A stretch of 64,000 nt of DNA, taken from the NCBI RefSeq assembly GCF_002775205.1, contig NC_036446.1, forward strand, positions 15,438,565 through 15,502,564, written 5' to 3'. This document shows, one piece after another, positions 1 to 11,256 of this stretch (position 1 is the stretch's first letter; each line of letters starts with the position of its first letter). The translations under genes and the position numbers were made by a program. Source of the stretch: Xiphophorus maculatus (taxonomy: Eukaryota > Chordata > Actinopteri > Cyprinodontiformes > Poeciliidae). Under the pieces are notes generated by a model. That model was not told the origin of the DNA, searched no databases, and saw only the letters and a list, made by a program, of their open reading frames with translations.

Positions 1-1078
1 CTTCAAAGAGATCCACAACTAGTTGTAACAATAGACTTAATTTAATAAACATTTATATCAGATGTAAAAACAACTCTGTAAAACTACTGTAAGTTTTTTT
101 ATACATTTAAATAAAACATTATCACAGAGACATTGCCATGCTGTTAAGGCGTAAAATACATTTTGGGTAATTGACCTATGCTAGTTGATGGAGCGCTCGC
201 TCAGTCCACAAAAAAAAACTGTAATTTTTGCGCAATAAGTAACGTTCAGCTAATAAAATACCACTTCAGAAGGGAATTAAATACTGCAAAGAGCTCAAAT
301 TTCTAACATGATGCAACATTTTTGAAGTAATTATTAGTTTTCCATATAACAAATTAATTAAAGAAAACTCGAGTTTTAGATGTAGAAACTAATGTCTGCA
401 CTGGTACTTTTCAGTGAATTTAACTGTTACCAAATTTTCCTAAAATCCACCAAGTGTTTACATTTATGAAAAATAACTCTGACCAGTTGCCTTATGTGAT
501 GTCACACGAGACGTATGTGTGAAAGTTTAATTTCGTAAATTTTATCCTGATTAAGTAATGATTTCCAACTGGACAGCTAACCAAATAGAAAAAAAACAAT
601 CAATGCTATAATATTCTATACATTTTGTTAATTGATTACACACACACACAAAAAAAAAAGACTGGCTTGTAACTTTAAACATTTATTAAAAGCTTCCGAT
701 CGAATAATGAATATCAAAATACTTTACCAACTTTAATCCAACACTTAACGGTTGCATTATTAAACGAGAAAACAACACTATTTTTACAAGTCGGCCAGTT
801 TTTGTAGAGTTTCAGATTTCAGGGGGTGTGCGCTGACACAACAACACAAAGCTAACGCCGACATGTTGCTTGTTAACCCGACCACCGGAGGAAAGTTTTA
901 CACGTTGCTCGGACTTCGCTTCGTTTCTTTGCGTGATCTGGTAATTGGGAAAACTACCCTGTAATCAGATGGTTTTCAGTGTTTAGCATAGCTACATTGT
1001 TAGCAATGAAAGGACTGAATTCAGCGTCTCCTTATAAGACGGCCTCCAACACGTTTCCAGCTCCGGTGCAGTCCTCAC
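1..1078 (-). other. pdcd5: pdcd5 intron 1 (partial)
   Basis: This is AT-rich sequence directly downstream, on the minus strand, of the pdcd5 exon 1 splice donor. I see no further pdcd5 exon here: the helical core and the acidic C-terminus of the family are not encoded on either strand. The intron therefore continues beyond the left edge. There is a short CA run followed by poly-A near 640-660, and nothing else is recognisable. Confidence 0.6.
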
Positions 1079-1144
1079 CCCTTGCTTCGCCTGCAGTTCC
1101 GCCATCCTCTGCCGCCTTATCGCCTCCAATTCTTCGTCTGCCAT
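1079..1144 (-). CDS. pdcd5: pdcd5 exon 1 (programmed cell death protein 5, 5' end only)
   Basis: Read on the minus strand, 22 codons begin MADEELEAIRRQRMAEL and end in a lysine-glutamine-glycine. They are followed immediately by a GTGAGG splice donor (intron starts at 1078). The start matches the conserved N-terminus of PDCD5, a small (about 125 residue) helical nuclear/cytoplasmic protein linked to apoptosis and to the TIP60 and CCT chaperonin machinery in vertebrates. The exon ends in phase 0. The remaining exons must lie left of the window. The sequence upstream (1145-1340) is GC-richer and is the probable promoter side. A diverged copy of this exon and its upstream region sits at 8538-8594. 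The assignment rests on the N-terminal motif and the donor; there is little else it could be. Confidence 0.85.
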
Positions 1145-2338
1145 TATTATTCACGGGAACGTTCTCCTTCGGATATAAAACGAGATAAGATACTGTACCC
1201 GAAATGCACACTCCACTCAAATCAGAGGCAAGGCCCTACCTTAGCACAGCCCCAGATGGTCGAGAGCAGATCACACAGATCAAGCGCTCAGGCGAAAGCA
1301 ATGGAACACAGATGGGGGATCAATGAAGCTGCTGAGCCGAGTTTTCTATTTGAAACTCGCCTCAGTTCATTTTTTCATAAATGAATGTCAATGTCAGTGT
1401 CGAAATTATTTATACAGCACTTTAGAAACAGGTTTAAAACGTGCAGTACAAACATTATAATAAAATAAGTTGATGAAAAGAAAAAGATAAATAATACAAG
1501 AATAAAATATATATATACGAGGTATATATGAGGTAAAAAATAATAAGAGTAATAATAAGTAAAAAAAAAAAGAAAAAAAAAGAGAGACTTTACATGAAGG
1601 AATATAAGCTTCCAAGTGAGGACTGATCCTGTCTTGTTCAGATATCATATGTGGGTGTTCTGTGTGTGATTAATCAATTGATGACATGGTTCATTACTGT
1701 GGCTTTTATCAAATGTAAATCATTTTGGTAATTCTGACTGACCTAAAATGAGAATTTTGGTTAAAGCAAATTCTAAGAATTATGTATTTAACTGTAGAAA
1801 GTGAGCAAAAACGTATCTATTTTCATTGTGTCAACTTCTGAATCAAATATGGGGAAATAAAACTTTTGTTCCTTATAACTATAACTGATAACATTTCCAG
1901 ATCCAAATAAAAATACTATGATTTCAAGAATTTATTTGCAGAAAATTAAAAGGGTTAATGACAAAAATACAATACTTGCAGTGTGACTTTAAATGCTGAA
2001 AAAAAGTTTGTTTTACTTTTTAAAATGCACATCACTGAAGAAAAAAATGACAAGAAGGCATTTTCATTGTGAAAAAATCTATTAAAGTAAACATGTTGCT
2101 ATATTTTACATTATATAAATTATGCATAGTTTATATGCATAATTATATACTTTGTGCATAATGTATACAATGTGACACTATTGACATGTTAATTGTGATT
2201 AATTAACACTGTTAATAATCACTTAATTGCAAGCTAATCATGAAATCAGTAGAATAAATACCAAAGTTTAACATTAACTCATGCTGGTGTTTGCACCAGT
2301 AAGACTGCAGTATAGCTTTGTGGTAGTACATATAACCA
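1145..2338. other. intergenic: pdcd5 promoter side to urah 3' end
   Basis: The first 200 bases upstream of pdcd5 are comparatively GC-rich and match the corresponding stretch of unit B (8600-8790). For example, both copies share a run reading as GCAATGGAACACAGA on the plus strand. From about 1390 the sequence becomes AT-rich with poly-A and TA runs and no supportable gene. The boundary at 2338 is set by the urah poly(A) candidates. Confidence 0.5.
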
Positions 2339-2356
2339 TTTATTTCAATGTTTATT
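2339..2356 (-). other. urah: candidate poly(A) signals of urah copy A
   Basis: Two AATAAA hexamers read on the minus strand (2339-2344 and 2351-2356), about 160 bases after the urah stop codon. This is the expected place for a short 3' UTR. No other signal supports it. Confidence 0.4.
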
Positions 2357-2512
2357 TTGTATGGTTAATGGTTGTAGTGCTACTTTCTTCAAGGAAAATA
2401 AACAAATAGATATTTCGCCAGTTGTGCTGCCAAGAGGGTCATTAGTGGAGTTGCTAAAGCTTTTTTGCAGTCAGATCGTGATAAGTTGATAGAACTTTAC
2501 AACAGATGCTCT

Positions 2513-4107
2513 CTAGCTCCCCCTGTATGTGCTGAAGGAGAAACGACTCACAAGCAGCGCCACGTGATACCTCTGGCCTGGATCAGTTATAGTGAAAACA
2601 ATCTGGGTGGAAAAAGCAGAGATAAGCCATTTACGTACAGCTCTGTCAGTGAGGTTACAATTGTTCACATGTTCATAGGAGTTGTGATTGAACTATGGCT
2701 GGCATTTTCTCACCTCAACATAGGGATAGAAGGAGGTCTGTCCCATACTGGCCCAGTACTGATCAGTCTCAAAGTGCAATTTGTAGACAGCAGGTAGAAA
2801 CTGCTGCTGTGTGATCAGTCCTGGACATCGCCCATCACTGTTAGTTGTCCTGTTGAGAAACAATAAGCTTTTAGATGTGTGAATGGATATGACTCCCAGT
2901 AGATCTATATTAATGGTGTTACCCAGAGGTTATCAGATGCCAGACATCGGCTGAAGGGTCTTGTTGGTAAAGTCTGATGGTCATGTTTGATCCTGGGACC
3001 CCCAGAGCAGTGTTCAGCACATGGGTGGTTAGAGGACTGGGTGAGCCTGACATGGTTGTGATCTACAGCAACAGAAATTAAGACTTGATGCAGTTGTAAT
3101 GTTAAAACAGTTTACCTAAATATCAAGAAGGAACCGCAGACAACGTTTATGAGTTTTCAATCAAACTTCTGCAGAAGGAGGAAGCATAGCAAACCACTTC
3201 TCCAAGGTGTTTACCGTGCGTTCTGATTTCCTGTAGCATAGCCTGTCTTTTTATTAAGCAGGAGAAAGAAAGGGAGTCAGAATGAAATGTGGGAGAGTTA
3301 TAAATCAAAGAATGGCTATTCTGAAACAAGGAAGAACTACATTCTACACACAAGCAGTTCAAGGAGAATCCCAAGATAAGAAGCAGCTGCAGCGTCAAGG
3401 TTTAGGGAAAAAGCAACGTTTTGTCTTTCACACGGTTTAACAAATTCCTCCTCTCTGGGGTGTGAATACTAAACCTTTAAATGAAAAACAAACTGGTAAC
3501 TACTTATGTAAGAATGATAACAAAACATAATTATTCTAACAAATGTATCTATCTCAGTCAATTCTTTTGCAGTCCAATTGCTCAAAATAGATGAAAACGG
3601 GAATCGAATTGTCTTCCTTCACATATTAACTGGGGGAAATTAAGAGACTGGAGAAACATGTAATAGATGCAAAACCAAACTTTAACTTTGAAAGAATCTC
3701 TAGACTTAGTTTCTGTCTTTGTACTGAACATTAAATGTTGTCTGTTGGCTGCTAAAATTTGAGACACTTGATGTAAACAACAAAGACACTTCAGATTCAA
3801 AAATGATTTATTTAGAAGATCACATGATCTGCAACTTTAGTCACTTTCAACTTCAGTTACATTTTAATATTAGCCTAGGACCATAAACGAGTGGACAGTT
3901 TAACTAGCACTAATTTAATATAATTAGTGCATCAAAATGGTCTTTTTTACTGTATTTTTAATCTCACCCAGAGCTCATAATAATGGCTTACATAATATGT
4001 TAAACAGTAAGTATAAATTGAGATAAACTTTTATAAAAAAGCTCTCTGCTTACCCGTCTTTCAGAGACAATGTGACTCTTCAGTTGCTGCAGCCTGAATT
4101 CACTCAT
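2513..4107 (-). CDS. urah: urah copy A: 5-hydroxyisourate hydrolase (transthyretin-like protein), complete, 4 exons
   Basis: Exons on the minus strand: 4107-4054 (18 codons), 3062-2923, 2849-2714 and 2602-2513. All introns are GT-AG, phases agree, and the product is 139 residues, the usual length for fish HIU hydrolases. The enzyme hydrolyses 5-hydroxyisourate to OHCU in the urate-to-allantoin pathway, normally in peroxisomes. Exon 1 begins [27 protein letters not shown] fits a PTS2 signal (R-L-x5-H). Exon 2 holds the catalytic-histidine motif PLTTHVLNT. Exon 3 holds NSDGRCPGL with the active-site arginine, then SFYPYVE. Exon 4 has IVFTIT, then YHVALL with the second catalytic histidine, and ends in the family signature YRGS. 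One oddity is that YHVALL replaces the usual YHVPLL. A second copy lies at 9969-11064. Identification is very secure. Confidence 0.95.
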
Positions 4108-6539
4108 GTTCACTTGTAAATAATGTGACGTGGTTCTGCAGTTTTTACTGTTACGTTTCACTTGAATCTATAGTTTGATGAAAACAATCAAAGTTCTACT
4201 CACAATACGCCAGTAAAATCCTGCATACAGTCCCACTCGGTCAGCACGGCTTTCAGTACACAGAACCTATCTTCTGTCAACAGTAGGCCTGTTGTGCAAG
4301 AATTTCCTTTGGCCACAGTTTTAGTTCAGCTCTTTGAACTTAGATGAGGCATGGCAGAGCACAGTCAGCTGTTGCGGGCCTGATAAATAATTTAGCAAAA
4401 CAGTTTTTTAATGAATTCTACCTATGTATTAAGGAGTATTGTGTAAAATCAAGTTTTTTGAGCTCCTCCTTGGCGCTGCAGTCTCCAAGCCGAACTTTGT
4501 CCTACCTAGGTCTTGACATTTGTGAACGAATCTCTTCATCCTTATTTTAAAACAGTAATGTGAAGCACTGACCATGAAAACTGTCAGGAAACGGCCTTCA
4601 AGGGTGCCGGGACTCTCATTTGAGACTTTTCAAGCTTCTTTAAGCTCCAACTTCAGTTTCTTAATGACAGTATTTTAACTGATGAGAATCAAAGAGGGAC
4701 ATAAACCCACAGCTGGCGGAGGCCATTACGTTGCTCCATGCAGATTTATCTAAGCTATACGTCTCACTCTAAATGATTTCTCTCTTAAAGACACAGCTGC
4801 TGGAGGAATTGCTGGAGCTGTGCTTGTTGCTCTTTCCAGCCGTTTTGGTAAAATAAATCAGATTTTATATCTGTGTAACAAATCAGCAGGATGCTGCACG
4901 CAGATGATAAAAACAACAGAGCTGTAAAAATATACAGATTAAAAAATATATCTGTTTCTAAGATGCTTGGTGCCAAGATTATGTATTATCACACAGAGTT
5001 TTCAGACAAATTGCTCTGTGTGGAAAGAGTTTGCAAACAGTTTGTGTATCAAGTGTGAATATAGATGTATCAGCCCACATCCACACAGAGTGAATGCTGC
5101 TGAGTAAAGCCTCTTTACCTTTAAAATGAAAAACATTTTAACTCCTTTCCTCTGTTGTGTCTTTGTCTTTCAAAATGACATCACCAAACAATGTGACACA
5201 CACGTTTATACTTAATATAATAACACATTTACTACAGGGACCATTAGTGTTTGCATTTTTTATCTTAAAAGTGAAAATAGAAACATATAACACATGAAGA
5301 GACAGATATTTATATATTCTTTCTTTTAAAAAGTACAACAAAAGAAGTTCTAAATTAAGATATGATTCAGAGAGCTAAATGCTTACATAGTAGTAGACAA
5401 TAACACACAATGTTACATGTTGATCGTGGCCTTTAGACATTTTAAGTGTCAAATATGTGGAGGAATCTTGAGGTGAGATTTTATTAGGATATCTGACGCA
5501 AAAAAATCTGAGAAAGATGGAACGGTAACAGCTGATTGTTCATAAAGAAACAACTGGCACTCCTTCACTCTCATTCATGTTAGGGTTTTATGCATCAGGG
5601 CATAATAAAATCATTGGTTGTTTTGGATTCCAAAATAATTTAAAACTAGCTTCACAACTTTTCATTAAACAAAACTGAAGCCATAGCAGAGAAGCAAGTA
5701 AATCCTTTCAATGGAAGCCATAGGATTTCAGAGGGAAATAAGTAGCAGGTGGATATGATTCAAACATCATAAATATATCTATATGTATATATATATTTTT
5801 ATTTTTTATTCTTTGCCTATTTCCCAAATTGTACAAAAGATTTCTCAGTGGAAAACATTTAAGGCAGAAATTTTAAAAAAGGAAACACAAAAGAAATATA
5901 AAACCTTCATTTTAGACTCTGCAGACCTCGGTTAGCTTATTAATTGTTAAAGTGCATGACAGTGCAATTTTAAAAAAAGTTAAACAACTGTGGATTGCCA
6001 AGAGGTTGGCCAAAAAGTGTGCCTTGAAACGAAACATCCCTAACACAACATTAGATCAACAACAGAATTACTGAAACAGGGAAAAATCAAACCATTGCAA
6101 CGGCTCAAAGTCCAGAGCTCAATATGACTGAAATACTGAGGTGGGACCTTAAATAAACGCTCCGTAATCAAACATCAATAATGAAGTGAAGTAAGATTGT
6201 AAAGTCAACCAACATTCCTCCACAAAATGTGAGAGACTAATAAAGTCATATGGAACAAATGACTTCCAGGTTGGTGCTGCTAACGTTGGTTGTATTAAAT
6301 CATAGGATGTGCTGAGTTTTTCACACAGCACTTGATTTTTCTTTATCTTTGTATAAAAGATAAAACATTGCAGTATTTGTTTTTGTGCACTTCAGGTTAG
6401 ATTATTTCAGAACCTGGTGAAGATCAGATAATTTTTCTATTAGGTCCTGATGCATGTAAAACACCAGACCTAAAACAAGGTAGAATCTTCATTGACCACA
6501 AGCTTTTATGCTGCTTCTGCTGTGGGTTTTACTTGAAGG
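4108..6539. other. intergenic between urah A and the orphan RALY-like exons
   Basis: From 4108 to about 5490 the sequence is collinear with 11755-13320 of unit B and is part of the tandem duplication. It includes a conserved stretch around 4700-4990 and another around 5160-5490. No exon was supportable: the open frames here are short and not shared by the two copies. From about 5980 a Tc1/mariner relic, listed separately, occupies the space. Confidence 0.5.
5980..6465 (+). mobile_element. Tc1/mariner-like transposon relic, 3' part
   Basis: Diverged sequence corresponding to the end of a Tc1-type transposase, followed by the 3' terminal region. Segments equivalent to the 'squared with the Asp/Glu' end of the gene are recognisable (CTCAAAGTCCAGAGCTCAAT, then CCTCCACAAAATGTGAGAGA), and then a terminal region ending near GAACCTGGTGAAGATCAGAT. 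Frames are broken. It is absent from the corresponding place in unit B, so it may post-date the duplication. Confidence 0.6.
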
Positions 6540-6936
6540 TTAATGTTTCTCTTCCTCCATGTTTGGTATTTGATCCACATCTTTCATATTTTCCTCGCTT
6601 TCTTCCTCAGGGCCAGAACTGTCACTACTCATCTGTGACCGACGGGTAGAGAGAACGGGTAGGGAGGAGGAAAACAAAGAGGATGTTCATTAGCTGCCAG
6701 TTCAGAATGACTCAGGAAATTCTCACATGCACCTTTAATGATTTTTCAAAGGAGACAGAATGCACGTACTATGTGCTCATCATCTTCATCATCATTAAGC
6801 ACCTTCCTGTCAGGGCTCTCCTCGTAGATCCAGTGGCGGGAGCTGGGTGGGAAGAAGGAGGAGAGGGAATTCTCCGGACTGCTAGCTAACATGCTGAACG
6901 TTGAGCTGAGCGGACTGTCCGCTCTTGTGGGAGAGT
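6540..6936 (-). CDS. orphan duplicated 3'-terminal exons of the RALY-like gene (unit A)
   Basis: Two exons on the minus strand. The penultimate exon is 6936-6803 (134 bases): acceptor CAG before ACTCTCCC, body with SPTRADSPL, then ASSPENSLSS, PPSSRHWIYEESPDRK, and donor AAG|GTGCTT. The terminal exon is 6632-6540 (31 codons with stop), beginning MSSDSSGPEEESEEN and ending MEEEKH. Length, phase and splice sites equal those of the unit B exons (14905-14772 and 14482-14444). The acidic tail is full length here, whereas unit B stops after 12 residues. No upstream exons exist in unit A, so these exons could be used only if RALY-like transcripts splice past unit B. They may be functional alternative 3' exons or a young relic; the open, conserved frame favours recent or current use. 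Confidence 0.7.
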
Positions 6937-7029
6937 CTGCTAAATAAGATGAAGCAGAGGCACTACTTTCAGTTTTCACACAAAAGATAAACCTCAACTC
7001 GCTCCTGAGATTTAAGCACAAAACAAAGT

Positions 7030-7410
7030 CGGTAAGTACCTTTCTTAAACTGATAGCCAAGACGGCGTAGTGTGTTACCAACAGTGTGCTTGGTGACTGT
7101 GGTCCCAGCTGCCATCAGGTCATTAACAAGCTCCTCCCGTGTTGTTGTGGGCTGATCCACCACTTTCCTTATGATCATCCTCATCCCTTCAGGCAAGATC
7201 TTGCATGGAGCTCCAGATCGAGGACGATTGACGGTCATTTTATACTTCTTCCATTTTCTAATAATTGCACCAACAGTTGGCACCTTCACGCCAAGTTTTT
7301 TGCTGATGGTCCTGTAGCCCATTCCAGCTTTGTGCAGATCCACTATCTGGTCCCTGACGTCACATGACAGCTCTTTGGTCTTGCCTACTCTGTGGGAGAG
7401 GTTGGAATGA
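7030..7410 (-). mobile_element. Tc1-like transposase fragment (N-terminal DNA-binding part)
   Basis: On the minus strand, from about 7400, the frame reads [20 protein letters not shown], then [40 protein letters not shown] and later [20 protein letters not shown]. This is the paired helix-turn-helix region of fish Tc1-like transposases. Similarity ends near 7030 (after [11 protein letters not shown]), so the catalytic DDE part is missing. The frame over this stretch is open, so decay is slight. It lies between the orphan RALY-like exons and the second pdcd5 exon, near the presumed duplication junction. Confidence 0.85.
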
Positions 7411-8537
7411 GAGAAACTGAGCCTGTAAGCAGATGAGTTTTATTGGATTTTAAAAACCATTTCTTTATTCCACACAGTGTCAAACTAGAGTCTATTTCAG
7501 AGAACAGTTTTGTTCCGTGATTTTTCTCAATGAAAGTTTGAAGTCAGAAATACATTTTACACCTGGTTCTCCTCAGGATATATCCCCAGTACAAACTGTA
7601 AGGTGTAAAGTGGAATTGCAGAATAAGTGAGATGAGGTGATTGCTGCAAAAGCAGCATGACTCAGCGATGCAGGCAGAGCAAAGGAAACAGTCTGAGCAA
7701 GACTTTGCTCAGCAGAATCTGATGCAGATGTTTCTGATGCATAGCTGTGATCTGAAAGGATCTTAAACTAAATCTTAACAATAATTAAACAAAGATACAC
7801 ATTATATATAAGATATAGATAATATACATATGCATAAACCTGCAGTAATATTTGATCATGTATGCAGAATATCCCATTTATTTTGAAGAAGTCCTCTCAG
7901 AATGATCGAGGCTACTACCAGAGGCTTAGGATATCCACAATAATATCAAAAAGGTATACAATTTCTAAATAAAAGTAATATTCTCTCAGTGCACCATACA
8001 CCGCATGTTTCTGCCTAACACCAGTATGAATTTTACGGATTCTGGGATGTATTTATTGTATGATCACATCATAAAAATACACAATTTTCCTGAATTTACC
8101 TTAAATTTTACATTAATCTTACCAAACCACTGCTGGAAAAATTTAAACTAAGTAATGTGGACTTAATTTTTGTTATGGAAAGATTTGCTAGCATTGCAAA
8201 GGTTAAAGAAAAAAAAAATTCTCAATATTGTCTCTGTTGGCCAAAGCCAATGGACCCAAAATATATGACACCTCACCTTTGTTTGGGTTTCTCGTCTTGC
8301 TGATTATTTGAAGGGTCCTGAAAAAAAAAAAAAAATAAGACAAAGAAATAAGACAAAAAAAAAAAGTCACCTGAAATATCCAAGTATTTGGTTCTGTTCG
8401 CTTATTGCAAACCTTCATTTGAATTACTTTTTACAGAATCTAAGATAATAATGGGCTGGATATTATTGATATCATTGTTAAGCTATGTCAGTGTTGTGAA
8501 CAGGTTTCAGTAAATTTTACACCCGGTTCCGCCTCAC
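7411..8537. other. duplication junction interval
   Basis: This stretch lies between unit A (RALY-like intron sequence) and unit B (pdcd5 intron-like sequence), and the breakpoint should lie within it. It is AT-rich with poly-A runs at about 8320-8370 and no recognisable exon or mobile element. Confidence 0.4.
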
Positions 8538-8594
8538 CCCGAGCTCTGCCTTCTGCTTCTTCGCTGCTCTCCGCTTCCTCAACTTGTCTGCCAT
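8538..8594 (-). pseudogene. duplicated, diverged pdcd5 first exon (unit B)
   Basis: Nineteen codons read MADKLRKRRAAKKQKAELG on the minus strand, followed by the same GGG|GTGAGG donor context as the true pdcd5 exon 1. Upstream sequence also matches (8600-8790 against 1145-1340, including the GCAATGGAACACAG run). The first three residues and the phase-0 donor are retained, but the rest has diverged and is three codons shorter. It could be a dead promoter and exon copy, or an alternative first exon splicing to pdcd5 exon 2 far to the left. The homology is seen; function is not. Confidence 0.6.
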
Positions 8595-9831
8595 TTTTGG
8601 TGACAGAAATGCAGACCCACAAATATTTACATGACAGGAGGCATCGTTCACGTTCCTCTCAAAACAGAGGCGACAACCTACCCACTGACGGGGAGGCGTA
8701 ATCAAGGACAGAAACAATGATCCAGGATTCAGGGGGAAGCAATGGAACACAGAGAGAAGATCACAAACCAGGGGCTCATTTCTACTGAACAGAGAAACTA
8801 TAAATAAATTTAAAAAAAAGCATGTTTATGGACTCAACAACAAAGCAAAAGCAAAGTTTGTTCCATACCTGATCTTAAAAGGTAAATACACAATTAAAAA
8901 TATGACCTGAACAGGTAAAGTATCTAAGCTAGGATGTCATCACATCCAAAAAGGCAACCAGTCCGCTGGAATCAAACTACAAAAGACGTCCTATACGTCC
9001 TGTAAATATTCTATATAACTTAGCTTTTAAAAAAGCAAATCAAGAAAAACACATACAAATACTGACTTCAAAGATTTATTTCTGGACACTCATTTGGTCA
9101 AAATATTAATGTTCAACTCAGCAGTTGTTAATTTGGATGTACGCTTGCACTCACTGTGATGTTGAAAAATATTTATATACCTTTTCATCTTCAACTTTCT
9201 AGCAGACACCTGAAGGTTTTGGATCAAAACTGATTGGTGTTTGGAACTTTGGCTTGGTATGAAGGGTTAGTAGTCATGCTTTTCCTGTTTCTAAAACAAA
9301 TACCTGCTGGACTTAAGCTAATGCATATTATTCATAGTGCGCATTAAAAGGTGCAGTCAACATCTTGTACATAATCTTTTTAAATAGTGTTGGAAGTATT
9401 TGCCCTTTCTTGACATGTTTAACTTTGCTAAAAGGCAGGACCCTTCAAACAGTGCAGTTTCAACTACTTAAATAAGTTTACTGTAAAACAATTATACTTC
9501 TTTTCTTTTTTATTGTTACTCTCTTTAGCTTTACAGCTTTATGTTTTTAATATTTCTATATTTTTAAAGCTGTATTTTACTTAACTCTTTATTTACCAAT
9601 TTACTTAACAATATATTGTTATTTAACTAACAAATTAATTTTAACAGCAGTGAAAATAAATGAGAATACAGCATTTGAGGTTACATCACCATTTCATAAG
9701 ATCACTTGCACCACTTCATTTTAATGGGGTTCGGTTTTAAATCAATGTCAATATTATGCCAATAGAGTACAATGTAAAGCACAATACAGACAGAACAAAC
9801 AGTGTTCCTTAAAAAAATACTACACTCATTA
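8595..9831. other. intergenic: duplicated pdcd5 promoter side to urah copy B
   Basis: The first 200 bases are homologous to the pdcd5 upstream region. The remainder is AT-rich, with short poly-A tracts and no supportable gene. Confidence 0.45.
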
Positions 9832-9837
9832 TTTATT
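9832..9837 (-). other. candidate poly(A) signal of urah copy B
   Basis: AATAAA on the minus strand, about 130 bases beyond the copy B stop codon, at a spacing similar to copy A. Confidence 0.35.
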
Positions 9838-9968
9838 CACAGCACACTTGAGTTATTTAGGTCCCATTTTGAAAACATAATTAGTTATTTCAGTTAGAAA
9901 ATACATCTGCAGTAATCCCTGTCGTTCTGAGTCAGCCAGCGAAAAAGGCGGTTCCTTATAGTTGCTCT

Positions 9969-11064
9969 CTAGCTCTCCCTGTATGTGCTGTACGAGAAAC
10001 GACTCACAAGCAGAGGGACGTGATATTTTTGGTCCGGGTCAGTTATAGTGAAAACAATCTGAAGAACAAAAGCAGAAAAAAAAGAAATTAAAAGAAAGCA
10101 ATAGAAAAGACAAACAATCTCACATTCTTATATTAATAATGTAACAAGGACTTGAATTGAATAGAAAGTACTTCAACTTCTTTTCTTGATTGCTCATGAT
10201 TTCAATTATAATCCAAATTGCTTCTTAAGTTGTACATTTAGATTAAAGACATACTATTACAATATTATTCTTGTCATAGTTAAACATAGTGCACTGTCTT
10301 TTGAATCAATGACTCCAAGACTTTCGTCTTACACTTAATGTGGATAATTTTCCATTTTTCAGATGTGTCGTACTTGAAAAATCTAGATGTAAAGTGTGAA
10401 ATGCTGCTGACACATTTAACATGTTGGTCTTGTTGGAATGGATAGAATATTTAGGGAGGAGGCTTTTAGATGATTGGTGAAAACAAGACAAGAGGTGCTG
10501 TTGCTTTTTATTCAAGAGCTCAGACTGCCTTTTGCTTAATAATTAAAAATCTAAGCCACCGACAACAATGTAAATAATTCAGCAATGCAGCTTAGAATGA
10601 AAAGTCACGGTTGGCCTTTTCCTACCTCAACGTAGGGATAGAAGGAGGTCTGACCCATCCTGGCCCAGTACTGACCAGTCTCAAAATGCAGTTTGTACAC
10701 ACCAGATTTAAACTGCTGCTGTGTGACCAGTCCTGGACATCGCCCATCATCATTTGTTGTCCTGTTGAGGAAGTACACATTTTTAAACTTAGAGATATTG
10801 TGAAAACGTATTTGCCGCTTTACGGGTTTCCTGAGATTTTAGACGATCCGAAACCTTTAAAAAGTAACAACTGACAAATACGCCAAAGGAGGCAAGTACT
10901 TTTTCACAGTTTACCATTTTCAAAGAACATTACCCAGTGGTTATTAAGTGCCAGACATCAGCTGAAGGGTCTTGTTGATAAAGTCTGAGGGTCACGTTTG
11001 ACCCTGGGACCCCCAGAGCAGTGTTCAGCACATGGGTGGTTAGAGGACTGGGTGAGCCTGACAT
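9969..11064 (-). CDS. urah: urah copy B: duplicated 5-hydroxyisourate hydrolase, N-terminally shortened
   Basis: Exons 2-4 are at 11073-10934, 10761-10626 and 10058-9969. Sizes (140, 136, 90) equal copy A and all splice sites are GT-AG. The remnant of exon 1 (11754-11701) has ATC where copy A has ATG, and an in-frame TAA lies three codons before it. The first usable in-frame ATG is therefore at 11064 in exon 2, giving 118 residues starting [15 protein letters not shown]. This keeps the catalytic histidine motif, DDGRCPGL and YHVPLL, but lacks the PTS2 segment and ends YRES instead of YRGS. By eye, exon 3 differs from copy A at about 16 of 136 bases with no stop or frameshift. It may be a cytosolic enzyme of reduced activity or an early pseudogene; the open frame does not decide. 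Confidence 0.85.
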
Positions 11065-11256
11065 AGTTGTGATCTACAGCAACAGAAAACAAGACGTGTT
11101 TAGCTACTTTAATCTGGAACGACCACATTATGAATTTGTTAAACGACGTCAAATATAAAAACCTTAAATTTGAGACAAGTATGTATTTCTAGGTGTACAC
11201 ATTTTCAGTGTTCACAAAAGTCCACTTTGACTCCCGTACTTCAATAAGAGACAGAG

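Noticed and set aside
2465-2797. Plus-strand frame of 110 codons
   Set aside because: It is the antisense shadow of urah copy A exons 3 and 4.
4785-4976. Minus-strand 63-codon hydrophobic frame between urah A and the RALY-like exons
   Set aside because: The homologous stretch in unit B (12400-12680) is interrupted by stops and indels, so it is unlikely to be coding.
10611-10874. Plus-strand frame of 87 codons
   Set aside because: Antisense shadow of urah copy B exon 3.
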